A stretch of DNA of 64,000 nt from Oryza sativa Japonica Group (taxonomy: Eukaryota; Streptophyta; Magnoliopsida; Poales; Poaceae), in NCBI RefSeq assembly GCF_034140825.1, contig NC_089039.1:2606501-2670500 (forward strand). Direction: 5' to 3'. This document shows, piece by piece, positions 1 through 11,793 of the stretch (its first letter is position 1; each line of letters begins with the position of its first letter). Below the pieces are notes generated by a model, which was not told the origin of the DNA, ran no database searches, and saw only the letters and a program-made list of their open reading frames with translations. The translations under genes and the position numbers were made by a program.

Positions 1-303
1 CCACATTACTAATTTAGTAGGGTAAAAACAATTTATAAGGTCTTGTCCTTCCAACCATATTATTCCTGGGTTTAACCATTTTACACGAAGGGATGACGAA
101 AATATAAGTTATGTGGTATTTGCAAGTATGCCCGTCCGTCAGATAGATAGAGCTGTGCAGTTCTTGAGGAATGGCTGTTATGCGAGTAAGTTGGACCGAC
201 GAGAGTTGGATTGTGTGGGTTGGTTTGGAGGGAGCTCTATTACATAACAAAACAGAAAGAACGGGAACAGAGAGAATAGTTCAATTACTTCTACAAGCAA
301 GAA

Positions 304-531
304 CTCTCTCCCTTTTTTAATATATAATGTTGTTAATTTTTTTAAATATATTTGAACATTCGTCTTATTCTATATATAATTTATATAATTATCATTTATT
401 ATATTGTAACTTGATTTATCGTCAATTTTTTTAAGTATAACTTAATTTTTATTTTTAAAAAATTAAATAAGATGAATGGTCAAATGTATAAAAAAAAGTT
501 AACGACGTCGTATATAAAAAAAGAGAGGTAG
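304..531. mobile_element. Stowaway-like MITE
   Basis: The left end (CTCTCTCCCTTTTTTAATAT) is roughly the inverse of the right end, which read backwards starts CTACCTCTCTTTTTTTATAT. A TA follows the right end. The size of about 230 bp, the AT-rich interior and the CTCCCTC-like tips fit Stowaway (Tc1/mariner) MITEs of grasses. Confidence 0.6.
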
Positions 532-1150
532 TATTCAGTTATGCATTCCCTCGTGATATGTATTTCCTATTAAGGCGCCGATTGCGTTGATAGCGATGGT
601 TTTGCCTTTTGTGATATCATTGTCGCGATAAACTTCATACTTGGATAAACAACAGTTTGATGCTTCAGTTTAGAATTTATTCTTGTCTTTTTCTCACATG
701 CTTTTGTAATATGGGTTGAAATACTTACACAGTACACGTGCATGTGCATCACATTATTTGTGTTCACCTTTTTTTTTCCTTTTCACGTGCCATTTCAGTG
801 ACATTCATTTTAGATTCATACGTGGCAACCATTTTTATGCTAATTCTATTCATCAGCTTGTGTACAACTCTTTGTATGAAATTCAAGAGCGAAGTAGTTG
901 CATGGTTATATACATATTTTTTTGATAATTAACATGGGCTATATATATGCCACAGCCGGAAGATTGAGAATTTTTGTTACAAAAATAAATGTACAACGAA
1001 GATATGAATTTTTACGTAAAAAAACATTGCGGGAAAAAAAACCCACATGCTCCAACTAGCAATAATCACTGCTGAGAAATTGGTTACAAATGCAGGAGAT
1101 AACAAGGCCACTGTGCTCTCCCCGTAATCCATGGCAGATACTCTTTGGTA

Positions 1151-1493
1151 CTGCCTTCGTTCCAAAACATAAGTGATATTGCCCGTATAAACACACATCA
1201 AAATCCTTTATATTTTGGACAGAAATATTAGTTACTACCTCCGAGCTGATAATACTTATTGTTTGAACAAGGACACGTTCTTCAAAAATATTTTTGACCA
1301 CTATTTTCTATTGTAACATATATAAACATTTCAATAAAATATATGATTTTATTGAAGTACGTTTTAAGACCCATCTATACACATGATCACCGTATTTCTA
1401 AGACAAATGTTTTAGATATTATTTATAGCCCATATTTTTTAAGTTTGACAATAATCTTGTTTAAAACGATAAGTATTATCAATCCGGAAGGAG
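1151..1493. mobile_element. Two abutting Stowaway-like MITEs
   Basis: One element spans about 1235-1493. Its ends CTACCTCCGAGCTGATAATA and, inverted, CTCCTTCCGGATTGATAATA match over more than 25 bases, with TA on both sides. Directly to its left, 1151-1230 starts CTGCCTTCGTTCC and contains an inverted TTTTGGAC end, and looks like a second, shorter or decayed element. Confidence 0.6.
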
Positions 1494-2048
1494 TATGAAG
1501 CACGAATTCAGCAAGTATGCAGAGTTGTTCCTAAGCTGCAATATATTCCTTTTAATGACTCATTTGCTATTAGAGCATAGAAGAGATGATGCCAAAATGC
1601 CAAATATGCTGTCAAAGTTTTTTTTTTCCATTTTCTGATCTTGTAGTGACAAATAAAGGATTTCTGTTGGAATTTAGACAATTAAGTTTGCTATGACAAC
1701 CATGCAAAAGTATAATAACCATGAATCAAAGAAAATTCATCAAATTGTATACACAAAGGGCAAACGACTTTTTTTTTGAATTTTAAACTCCTCTTATATT
1801 AGTGTGTAACTTAAGATTGATTGAACTACCAATTTGTTACAAATCTATGTTTTGCCTGGCTATGCAAGCAGCAAGCACAATGGTTATTGGTTGATGTCAG
1901 CAGGGAGATTTGGAACAGTCTGATTTTGTACTTGTTCAGTCCACATCTGCTGCGGGTCGTACCTTGCAAGAACTTTATTTTGACTATGAGGGGCTCCGTT
2001 AGTCTCTTTTAATTTCGTCAATGTTGAATTCAAAATGCCAAGATATTT

Positions 2049-2188
2049 GGCTGTGTTTAGATCCAAAGTTTGGATCCAAACTTCAGTACTTTTCCATCAC
2101 ATCAATCTGTTATACACACACAACTTTTCAGTCACATCATTTTCAATTTCAACCGAAATCTAAACTTTGCGTTGAACTAAACACAGCC
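2049..2188. mobile_element. Short MITE with GGCTGTGTTTAG ends
   Basis: The segment starts GGCTGTGTTTAGATCC and ends with the inverse of GGCTGTGTTTAGTTC, 140 bp in all. Elements ending in a GTGTTTAG motif are common in rice. I could not find a clean target duplication, so the superfamily (hAT or PIF/Harbinger) stays open. Confidence 0.55.
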
Positions 2189-2749
2189 TTAAGTAATAAT
2201 GAAAGCTTGACCCAACTATGTACATTGATTGTACAAATAGAATTACATCAGTTTGAATATTTTATTGAAAAAAACGATAAGATAAAACTCATAACTGACG
2301 TGCTACTAGATATTCAAACATATCTAAACATACACGGATACACCACCTAACATGTGGACCCATAACATGATAGAGATACTTTATCTGTTTTCGAATAAAC
2401 CAACTTCGTATAAAATGTGACACATCTTAATACAATAAATTTGAATATATTAAGATGTGTCATATCCTATACTCTTATTTTATTTTGGATATATAAGACT
2501 TTTACTTGTTGGAACTTGGAAGCCTTCAAAGTTTTTTTTTTTTTATCTACGTTCTAGGTAAAGATGTAATTTTATTATCAATAAAGTTCTCATCATCGAA
2601 AAATTCTTCTTCATCCAAAGCCACTTTCACGATTAAAAAAACAAAGATACATATCTTAATTGGAACCAAAAAAAAATATTTTTTTAGGAGTATAATATAT
2701 TCTCTCAGTCTACTTGGATGCAGGCAGCATATGATTCATGTTCCCAGCT

Positions 2750-5700
2750 AGTAATAAAAGTCTCTCCTTTTTGTCGCCGCCTCGGCTCCTCGCCTTCGCC
2801 GGTCGCCGCCCGCCTCTCCTTCTCCGGCCAGTCCAGCCGCCGCCGCCGCCTCCTCCGGCCGCCGTCCCGCCACCTAGGTGAGGCAAGAACCTTCCTTACT
2901 CCCGTATCATAAGCTATCTTGGTAATCGATTTTACAAGATGCTGGGCTTAATTAGCCGGCGATTGGCGATTCACATTGTGCATTTCGTGTCGCGAGTTCG
3001 AATCCGTGCTCGGCTAGTCGATGCTGATCGTGTTGCTGTATCCTGGTTGGTTCCGATTCCTTCTGGCCATCGATCTTATCTGGATTACCCCAAGCAGACA
3101 AAATCATCTAATCGATGCCGTACACTCGTACTCCAGTACATTGCTTTAATTATCTCATGTTCTTGATTTCTTTCTTGTATATGGATAATGCCAGAGGGGA
3201 CAAATGTAGTGGGGACTCATTGGTAGGTGGATCGTGGATACCAGGAAAGTGGTGTTGGATAGTTTGATAGGCTGCTTCCCTACTAGGCTATTGTTTGGGG
3301 GTAGTGGTCTTATTTGTAGCTTCCTTTTTTTTTCCTTTTTCTTTTATTAAAAAGAAGACCTTACTATTTACCAGAGATTGACCAAAATGAGTATTTAAGG
3401 ATGAGGAGCAAGATGTGGTTTTGCACTTCCATGTTTGTTCACTTGTTCAGGGAAGTGTACAGGTTAGATTCTAAAAGTTTTCAACAATTTGCACAGGGAT
3501 TTCTTCTTCAGCTGCACCGCGAAGAAACATGGATAAGCTCGATGGCTCTGCCCGTCTTATGATAGTTTCCGATCTTGACCAGACAATGGTGCGTAGTTAA
3601 ACTCATCCCTTATCTATCTAGACTCAAGAACTACCCATACTGTTATGTTCTGTAGCTACAAAATGATTGATCTTTTTTATTTTTTGTTTGCAGATTGATC
3701 ACAATGATCCGAAGAACTTGTCCTTGCTTAGGTTCCAGGCGCTATGGGAGTCCGAGTTCTCCCAAGATTCTCTACTGGTCTTCTCGACTGGAAGATCACC
3801 TATCAGTTACAGGGGTTTGAGAACACAGAAGCCTTTGATCACTCCAGACATCACTATCATGTCTGTGGGCACTGTGATAGCATATGGTGAAGAGATGATT
3901 CATGATGTTGGCTGGGCTGAATTCCTTAGCAACAAATGGGATAGGGATATCGTTGTCGAGGAGACAGCTAAGTTCCCTAAGCTGAAGCCTCAGGCATGTT
4001 CAATGAATTGTTTGATTACAAATCCTAAGTAGGTTTTCCATTTCAATGAGTGCACTAAAAATTGTGTCGATGCAGCCAGAGAGGAGTCAGGGTCCTCATA
4101 AGGTTAGCTTTTTTGTCGACAAGGAGGGTGCTCGGGAAGTTATGGATTCTCTCCCTGAGACGTTAAATCGGCGTGGGGTAAGTCTGCGAAAGTGTGGGTG
4201 ACTTACTTTTATTATGAGTGACATTGCTTAATGTTGTTTTAATTTTACCATGCTCCTTCTTTTCTATGATCAGCTAGATGTTAAAATAATCTTCAGTAGT
4301 GGTGAGGCCCTTGATGTATTACCACAAGGTGCAGGAAAAGGCCAGGCTCTTCTATATTTGCTGAAAAAGTTCAATTCAGATGGGAAACCACCAAACAGTA
4401 CTCTTGTTTGTGGTGACTCTGGCAATGATGCAGAATTATTCAGTGTCCCATCTGTTCATGGTGTCATGGTCAGTGAGTCACTGCACAAGGAATCACATGA
4501 AACTGTCCACTAAACTGATGGCAGTGGTTTTCGTTGTAAGCTTATTACAGGGTTTTGAAATCATGTTCAGGTCAGCAATGCCCAAGAGGAGCTGCTTCAG
4601 TGGTATGAAGAAAATGCCAGGGGCAATCCTATGATGATTCATGCAACCGAGAGGTGTGCTGCTGGCATCATGCAAGCTATTGGACACTTCAATTTAGGAC
4701 CTAACGTTTCCCCAAGAGATCTTGAATTCCCTTACCCGAAGTTAGACGCCATCAAACCTGCAGATGTTGTGGTGAAGTTTTATGTTCTCTATGAAAAATG
4801 GCGGCAGGGTGAGGTTCAAAAGGCCCCATTCATTATCCAGTATTTGAAAAGGATTACTGTAAGTACATTCCTCAGCTACATTCTTAGAATAACTCAGTCT
4901 AGCTTTGTTCATAAACCCCTCTTTTTGAAATCAATCATACCTTTTGTCGACTGCTATAGTTAGGTTATGAAAAGAGGTAACTATATAATTTGTGTCAGCA
5001 TGTTATCTATAATTTTGCAAAAGTAATTTCAGACCATATGATACCACTTGTCTCTTGTCTGGCGAAATGTACATATTTATGATTCTTTTTTTTTTGGCGA
5101 GGATATTACTGGTTCATATTGGTTTCCTTGAGCAACATTTAAACCGATCTTCTTCTTCTTCTTTTATGTGTGTTAGCATCCTAATGGAACAACTATTCAT
5201 CCTTCTGGAAGGGAGTGTTCACTTCATGCATCCATTGATGCACTGAGTTCATGTTATGCTGATAAACAAGGCAAGAAGTTCCGAGTATGGGTGGATAGAA
5301 TTGTCGCTTCATCAATCGGTACAATTAATTGGCTGGTGAGGTTTGACAAGTGGGAAATGGAAGGTATATCCTCAGATTATTTGCACAATAGATTAGTCAC
5401 AGTAGTTATTCCATCCCTGTAGTTTTTCTTTTCCTTTTTTGTTCAAAATTCTAAATGGTTTCTTGGCATAATTTTCCATTCTATTGCTCCATGATTATTT
5501 TATTCTTCTTATTTCCTCTGTCCACTTGTCCATTTTATTCTTTTTCATTGGCTTGCACGTCAATGTTAATGGTCCTGCTAATCTCAGGCAATGTTCGGTA
5601 TTGCTGCCTCACAACTCTTCTGCTGACTATGAAGGTACACCCTCACAGGCTCACAGCTTTGTACATATACTAGTTGAATGTCCATGCTTTGCTGCGGATA

Positions 5701-6124
5701 AAAGAAAATACATCATAATACTGCCTAAAATAAAATTTTCATGAAATGTGTTATCCATTTTGTTTTCTAAAGAGAAGATTTACCTTAATTTGATTTTATA
5801 TGTGGATATCCATTTAGATTTGATTGTTTCTTGTATTAAGAAGTTTAAGGGGTATTTGCAAATTTTACAATGGGAGTAGATGGGGTGGCAGATTCACTGC
5901 CACCACCACTAGCTCATTTTAAAGGAATATAGATTTTTATATCCTTCATGTTTACAGACTTTCTTGTGTACATCTATGTTCATATAAAATCTATATGTAT
6001 CCTTAAATAAGGTTATCTGCTTAACTCGCAGCCTGAGACTGAAGATGGCTTCGAGATTACACACATCCACAAGACCTGGCTTGAAGGATACTCTGCAGGA
6101 AATGAGCATGCATGCATCCTGTAG
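2750..6124 (+). CDS. SPP: Sucrose-phosphatase (sucrose-6F-phosphate phosphohydrolase), complete gene
   Basis: This cytosolic enzyme removes the phosphate from sucrose-6F-phosphate, the last step of sucrose synthesis. Coding exons are 3529-3588, 3694-3993, 4076-4177, 4274-4468, 4571-4858, 5177-5363, 5588-5634 and 6032-6124, giving 423 residues, the length I recall for rice SPPs. A non-coding first exon ends near 2877 (CTAG/GTGAGG) and a leader intron ends at 3496. The HAD phosphatase motifs are all present: DLDQT with nucleophile Asp15, STGRS at 51-55, Lys176 and GDSGND at 201-206. After about residue 260 the SPP-specific C-terminal domain follows, ending in NEHACIL. The ATG at 3529 matches the family start [17 protein letters not shown]. 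Intron 2 uses a GC donor (CAG/GCATGT). No break is seen. Which rice paralogue this is cannot be told here. Confidence 0.97.
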
Positions 6125-6647
6125 GCCATTTAAATACATGCAACTTACACAGAAACATGAGGAAATTTTCATCAGGAGTCAAGATAGAATAACAAGTGTA
6201 CTCACTGTTGCGTGGATTTGATCCCAAATACTCGTAGTGTTATACTGGGGTACTCACAAATGGATTGATGCTCTTGCTGATTCATGTACAGTTCATGAAA
6301 TTAAGCAAATAAACTCACTGTACCAGAAATTTTCTCGATGTACATGGATCTTGATACTTTCTTAAAGCTCATTTTAAGGTTGTCATTTTAAAGCGGCTTT
6401 GGGCAGGCATCACCGGGGACCCTGGGAAAAAGACAGCAGGCCGTTTTACAGATGAAGAAGCAAGCGACAAACAGAAGGAAAAGGGAAACAAAAGCTTGCA
6501 ATAATGATCTCCTTTACATAATATTTATACACTCTGCACACAGGAGATAAGATCAAAGAAAAAAAAAACATGCTGCTGCATAGCTTCGATCCTCCCCTTC
6601 CCCACACATATAACTATCAGTCTACATCACGCCGTCCACCGGGCGCT
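6125..6647. other. Tail-to-tail intergenic space
   Basis: This space holds the 3' untranslated regions of two convergent genes. No further gene is visible. The distance between stop codons is 523 bases, so the two transcripts may overlap at their 3' ends. Confidence 0.6.
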
Positions 6648-9600
6648 TCAGCGATCCGGCAGCTGATGCCCACCGTCAACCACTATGCTAGGCAGCTCGC
6701 TCTCCACGCCGCCGGTGGTCGCCGGCGCGGTCACCGCGGCGGCCACATGAGAAGCGCCGTTCTCGGCGCTCGCCATGTCGTCGCCGCCGCCGTGCCGAAC
6801 CACCACCTGCCGCAGCAGCAGCCCCTGCAGCCGCAGCAGGTAGCTCTGCCCAGCCGGCTGCGACGACCTCACGTACCGCGCCATCGTCGCCGCTGTCACC
6901 TCGCTGGCCGACGGCCGGTCCGGCTCGGAGGATGGCCGGAGGTTGTTGAGCGCGCTCAGGTCGAGGTTGGGGAAGACGGAGCACCGGCAACGGGGGCACT
7001 TGACATTCAGCCGGAGCCACTGGTCGATGCACTCCACATGGAAATTGTGCGCGCACGGGAGCCCACGGACCTGCATAATGGATTGGGAAAAGAAGTCTTT
7101 GTCAGTCCTTAAAAATGCTGGAGAACGTAACTTCATAAACCATCTCTAGTCTTGTTTTACCCTCGAACTAACAAAAATGCTCCACTTTACTTCTAACCAT
7201 GCTTTTTTATTCTTTATACAAGTTATATTCTTCGTTGAAATTGTGGCATGTACACATTATTACTCTTTTTTCTTTTTTTGAATTTTTGTTCACTATTTGC
7301 ATAGGTTAGACACACCTAAGATAAAAATTTAAATATAGAGATTCAACACTGCATACAGAATTTCATGATAGAAGTATTTTGTAAAGTAGTTTATTTTGTC
7401 ATCAATGGTTGTACAAATTTTAGCTTAAGTATGCCTTGTATAAAGACGGAAAAGAGATGTGTTACAAAGAAACAAGATGAGCTGTTTTTATATGTAGTTT
7501 AGGGGATCAAATGGGTAAAAGAAATAGTTCAGGGAGTTGATTGCTGGCAAAATAAGTTAAATGGACTTTTTTCCTGATGGATTCATGCCACATACAAACA
7601 CATGAAGAAGCACCATGTGCAAATACTAGTAGAATTGCAGTTCAATCAAGTTCTCTACTTGGTGTCTGTAATTTACCTCGTTGCCAACATGGAATTCCTC
7701 CAGGCAGATTGGACACTCACTGCAGTCTGTAGGAACAGCTTTCAGTCTGAACTTCGGGAGTTCTTGAATCAGTGCCTCAACTGCCTCTCTCTGCAGAAGG
7801 AGGACCAATTTAAAATCATTCTGCTCAATGACACTGGATTTCAGTGTTACTGCAGTGTTCAACAATGGTCCCAAATGCATGCATTTGGGCAAACATTGGA
7901 AAGAAAGGTATCTAAATGCCTTTGATCAGGAAACATCACCCTCAGTTAGATTATCACAAAAAGATCTGCCAGTGCTTGGCAACAAGCTGGGGCAAAAATA
8001 TTGTGGTTGCTAATTAGTATTAGTTTCTTTCCTGTCCTTTTCTACTGCCTCTATTGAGTTCTATTCCTCATACTCTCTGTTTTGTACTGACCTTTGCTCC
8101 TTAATACAAATCCAGAAGTCTTCAGAGACTTCTTTGCATCTCTGAGATCGCTAGCAAATAAATACATGGAAATTTTGTCTAGCTAGATTATACCAACAGC
8201 TAGCAGACAGTACGACCCCTTGAATCGAATGTACAGCTAAATGCCTAAATATAAGCAAATAACAGAATCAATCAACACACACACTAGCGATATGTCGAAA
8301 GGCGATTCATCAAATTGCGCAAAGCAACTTACTTGGGCAGCTGTTAAATAAAGACCAGGATGATATGCAGTATCTTGGCCCATTCCTCTCATTTCCAAGC
8401 CAACGGCCTCAAATGCCCAATCAGGCACACGGATCATGTCAACCAAAACCTATAGATGATGACAATAAAAAAAATTGAAATCCTCCCTACTTAAATATAA
8501 AGCTAGTAGTTGAGACAAGTAAGCTGCACAAACTGAATTGAACAGGCAAGCATGGAAAAAGGGCGTGCAATGCTGTAGTTTCATATTTTTCAAACGTCTA
8601 CCATTGACAGTTCACTGGACAAAATCAGCAGCGAAAACGAACAAAAAATCTTACCCCATATTCAGAGACTGGTATTCCCTGTTGTGCCCTCTGCTGGAGA
8701 GCATGCCTTCGGCTTAGCCACTGCAACAAAATTAAAAGTAAAACATGGCGATATGCCCTCTGTGAATTTAAATATACATTTTTTTTAACAAAAAAGCGCT
8801 GTAGGGAAAGCCCCCACAGTTGCTTTATTAAAATAAGAAGGCAAAATAAAATTACAAGAAATCTACCAAAAGTTCTGACTAAAAAAAGATCTAAAGCCAG
8901 TACAACCATGAGGATTAGGGTTCTGCTATCAGTATGGCTTCTGCACTAATAGTCAATATGAAGGAAGACGTACACTACCCTTCATGCTTTTAAAAGAAGA
9001 AAAAAATAAATGGATACGATTTCTAGATGATGCAAAGAAGATATGAAATTATGAATACATCAATGCCAAATAACAATTCTCTATAACTAAAACCTTAACA
9101 TCTTCAATCTAAATGACATCTAGATATAGTATGTATGACTGATGGTATGACACTCAAGAAGACTGAATCTTTGCACAGTAATCATGGATAAATCGATGAA
9201 CGATAATATGCGGATCCAATGCAAGATTGCAGTTTGTACCGACATATCTTATAGCAGTACCTTTCCAACAGCCACACACGCAATACAGGCGAGACCACAG
9301 TAGCTGAAAAGCAGCCATATAAGGAAGCCCCATTTTTGTCCTTCCTCGGGTAACTACATATAGAGTGAGTGTATGTTAAGTAAAACTTCTAAATATTTGG
9401 TGATGAGCATAATACCATAACAATAAGAAAACTTACACAGCCTCTTGCAGTGCTAAACCACAATGTTCCTATCACAGTCCAAACCCAAAGAAAGGGATAG
9501 AGAAGAAGCACAAGAACCGACAAGACAACAATTCTCCCACAAAAACGAGCATATCTCTGTTGCCATCCAAGATCCCTACAATTACCAGCCACAAAAAGGA

Positions 9601-11793
9601 CAAACGTCATACTTTGGAAAAGTTTAGAAGGTAAGGACCAACATACAAAGGTGGACATTGGCAAGTTAGCAACTCTATTTTGTAGGCGATACTCAAGCCT
9701 CTTACAACTGTAAGAGGAAATACTTATGTGCTGTCCTATTGCACAGTGTTGCTTTAATGATAGAAACACCTCTTGCATGCTGTTTCTTTATCACAGAATG
9801 ACAAATTTGTTATATGTACTCCTTTAGAAAGAAGGTAGTGTGGTGGCAGGGAATCTGCTACCAACACCTCCACTAAATTTCTTACTAATTGCTCCCTTAA
9901 ATTCCTGAAAATGACACTTCTACCTTCCAAATGTTGTTTATTTTTTTCCCTTTTTTTTGTATTTGGCTTTCTAAATTCGCAATTTTACATGGAAATGTCG
10001 AAGATGACCAAATTTTACAAATAGACATGTGTAGACATTGTCAAGTGCTCTTGTAACAGAAAAGGAAAAGGTTTACAGGTTCAATGCAACAATCACATAT
10101 ATATGTTCCGAAAATGCAAACAGACTTATTCTATTCATTTTTATCTGTATCAAACATGTGGGCATACAGCTAGTCTTAGAAAATATTCTAAGAGCATATT
10201 CTGTTTGAACTTTGAAGTTACACGTTAAAATGGTAATACTACAAAAATCTAAATATGAAATATTTCAATGGCATATTACGGCAAATCTTCAAAATAAGAC
10301 AGTAAGTTGCACAGAAGAAAAATAATACAGTAATGGCTAAATAAAAATAAATTGAGACTTCTATCTTCTGAAATGTTGAAACTACAAACTATATTGTTTT
10401 GCACTACAAACTATATTGTTTTGCGCCATGAACTCATCCAAAATTAGCAGACGGTTAAAAGGTTATATCTCATCTGCTCAGGTAATAACCATGCAAAGAG
10501 GCTGTTTAGCCTTATGTCCCTTCATAAACGTATTTTAATTATAATTTGCTCGTTTAAAAAGAGCGGAGGCTGAGGTTGCAATCAAGATAGTCAAGACAAA
10601 AATTGGTCAGGTTGCCTATTACAGGAATTTCCTTTTCTCCCGAAAGGGTACAAATGTCATTGTCAATTGTTGTTCTTCCTTTTTTGCTAGGCTGCTTTTC
10701 TCGATTTAGGGGTGACATCAAAATTTCATGTATGCAAATTTCATACTAGTCCATAATTAAAAAGAACTAAACCCAGTGGTAAGTTTGGGGTCAAAATGGT
10801 ACAGATTTGTTCTGTCTAGCAGAACAGAACAGCCCACCCAAAGCAGAGGAAAATGACAACCACTGTCTTTACCCCTACAATCCATTTGTAGGTCTACCAT
10901 AGGTATATTGTGACAGGAGAGATGAGGTTGAAATAGAAGGAGATAGTAGTTATAAACTTACAATCCCATGCCGGCGGCAAGGCCATTATCGACGAACATG
11001 AGAAGGCGGAAGATGAAGACGGTGGTGTAGTCAACCTGGGAAAAGATGAGAGAGTGAGATAGAGGAATAGCGGTTTGATTTGAGATAGATGTTGGATTGA
11101 GGAACTGACCACGATCCATATGTGCAACGGGTGGGCGCAGAGACGATACCTCTTCCAGTTGATGGAGACAATGATTCTGGACAAAGTTGAGGAGGAACAA
11201 TAGCAATCGATGAAAATGTATCAGTAAAATGCACATTGCACTGGGTAAATTGTTTCATTTTTCCACCATGTTTTGTACATTCTCCCCCTTTTTTCCTCCC
11301 CTTTTTACCTTCCTCTTTTTCATGTACCTTCTTCCTGTAACTTTGTAACCATCTATTTTTGTCAATGAAATGGCTATAAGTTAATAAGGTAGCTGGCTCT
11401 ACCTTCTTATGTCAAAAAAGAAGAAAAAATCCACCAGGTTTAGTCTAAACTTTCACTTTGCATTCACATAACACCCGCCCAACCCATTGCACCTAGTCCG
11501 GTGCAAATTGAAATGTAGGTTAATCTAACTGGTGCAAAACGTAATCGACTCTAACAAAAACTGAACGCGCGGCGAGCGAAATTCTAATAATTAAAACTGA
11601 AAGCATGGTGAGGAAATGATGAAAGGATACAGGCTGGTGGCGAGCATGGAGAGGAAGAATCCATCGTACCTGAAACCAATCAAGCAAAGCAACAGATGAA
11701 TAGATTCTTCAAAGCATATTACAGCCATAGCGGGGAAGGGGGGAGTAGAGAATAAACTTAGTACCACTTGAAATCGACCCCCCGCATCGCCAT
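6648..11793 (-). CDS. SIS3-like multi-pass RING-H2 E3 ubiquitin ligase
   Basis: The protein resembles Arabidopsis SIS3 (SUGAR-INSENSITIVE 3, At3g47990), a membrane RING E3 ligase needed for early-seedling sugar response. Exons, in order of transcription, are 11793-11765, 11669-11631, 11176-11110, 11035-10962, 9575-9437, 9353-9261, 8720-8655, 8449-8333, 7790-7677 and 7070-6648, giving 386 residues. Four hydrophobic segments lie near residues 13-28, 38-62, 85-110 and 124-146. The RING-H2 motif has C234, C237, C252, H254, H257, C260, C271 and C274. The start [15 protein letters not shown] is the family start. The C-terminal tail, after about residue 285, is low-complexity and less conserved. Its 3' end faces that of the sucrose-phosphatase gene across 523 bases. 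All exon joins keep frame. Confidence 0.95.

Larger units (their letters stand above)
1..2749. other. Intergenic, repeat-rich DNA upstream of the sucrose-phosphatase gene
   Basis: I see no convincing gene here; open frames are short and show no family signal. The stretch is AT-rich and holds several MITE-like elements, listed separately, plus a short perfect hairpin near 2419-2465. The last few hundred bases before about 2750 should contain the promoter of the downstream gene, but no clear TATA box stands out. Confidence 0.6.

Noticed and set aside
2985-3020. Perfect B-box-like GTTCGAATCC in the sucrose-phosphatase leader intron
   Set aside because: No convincing A box at the right distance and no tRNA cloverleaf could be drawn, so neither a tRNA gene nor a SINE is called.
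8770-8905. T-rich sequence followed by GGAAAGCCCCCACAG in a RING-gene intron
   Set aside because: It resembles a dispersed grass repeat, possibly a retroposon tail, but the ends and family could not be established.
9820-9905. GGTGGCAGGGAATCTGCTACCAACACC-like motif, also near 5888 and 54770
   Set aside because: It looks like a dispersed repeat fragment, but the copies are too short to define ends or a family by eye.
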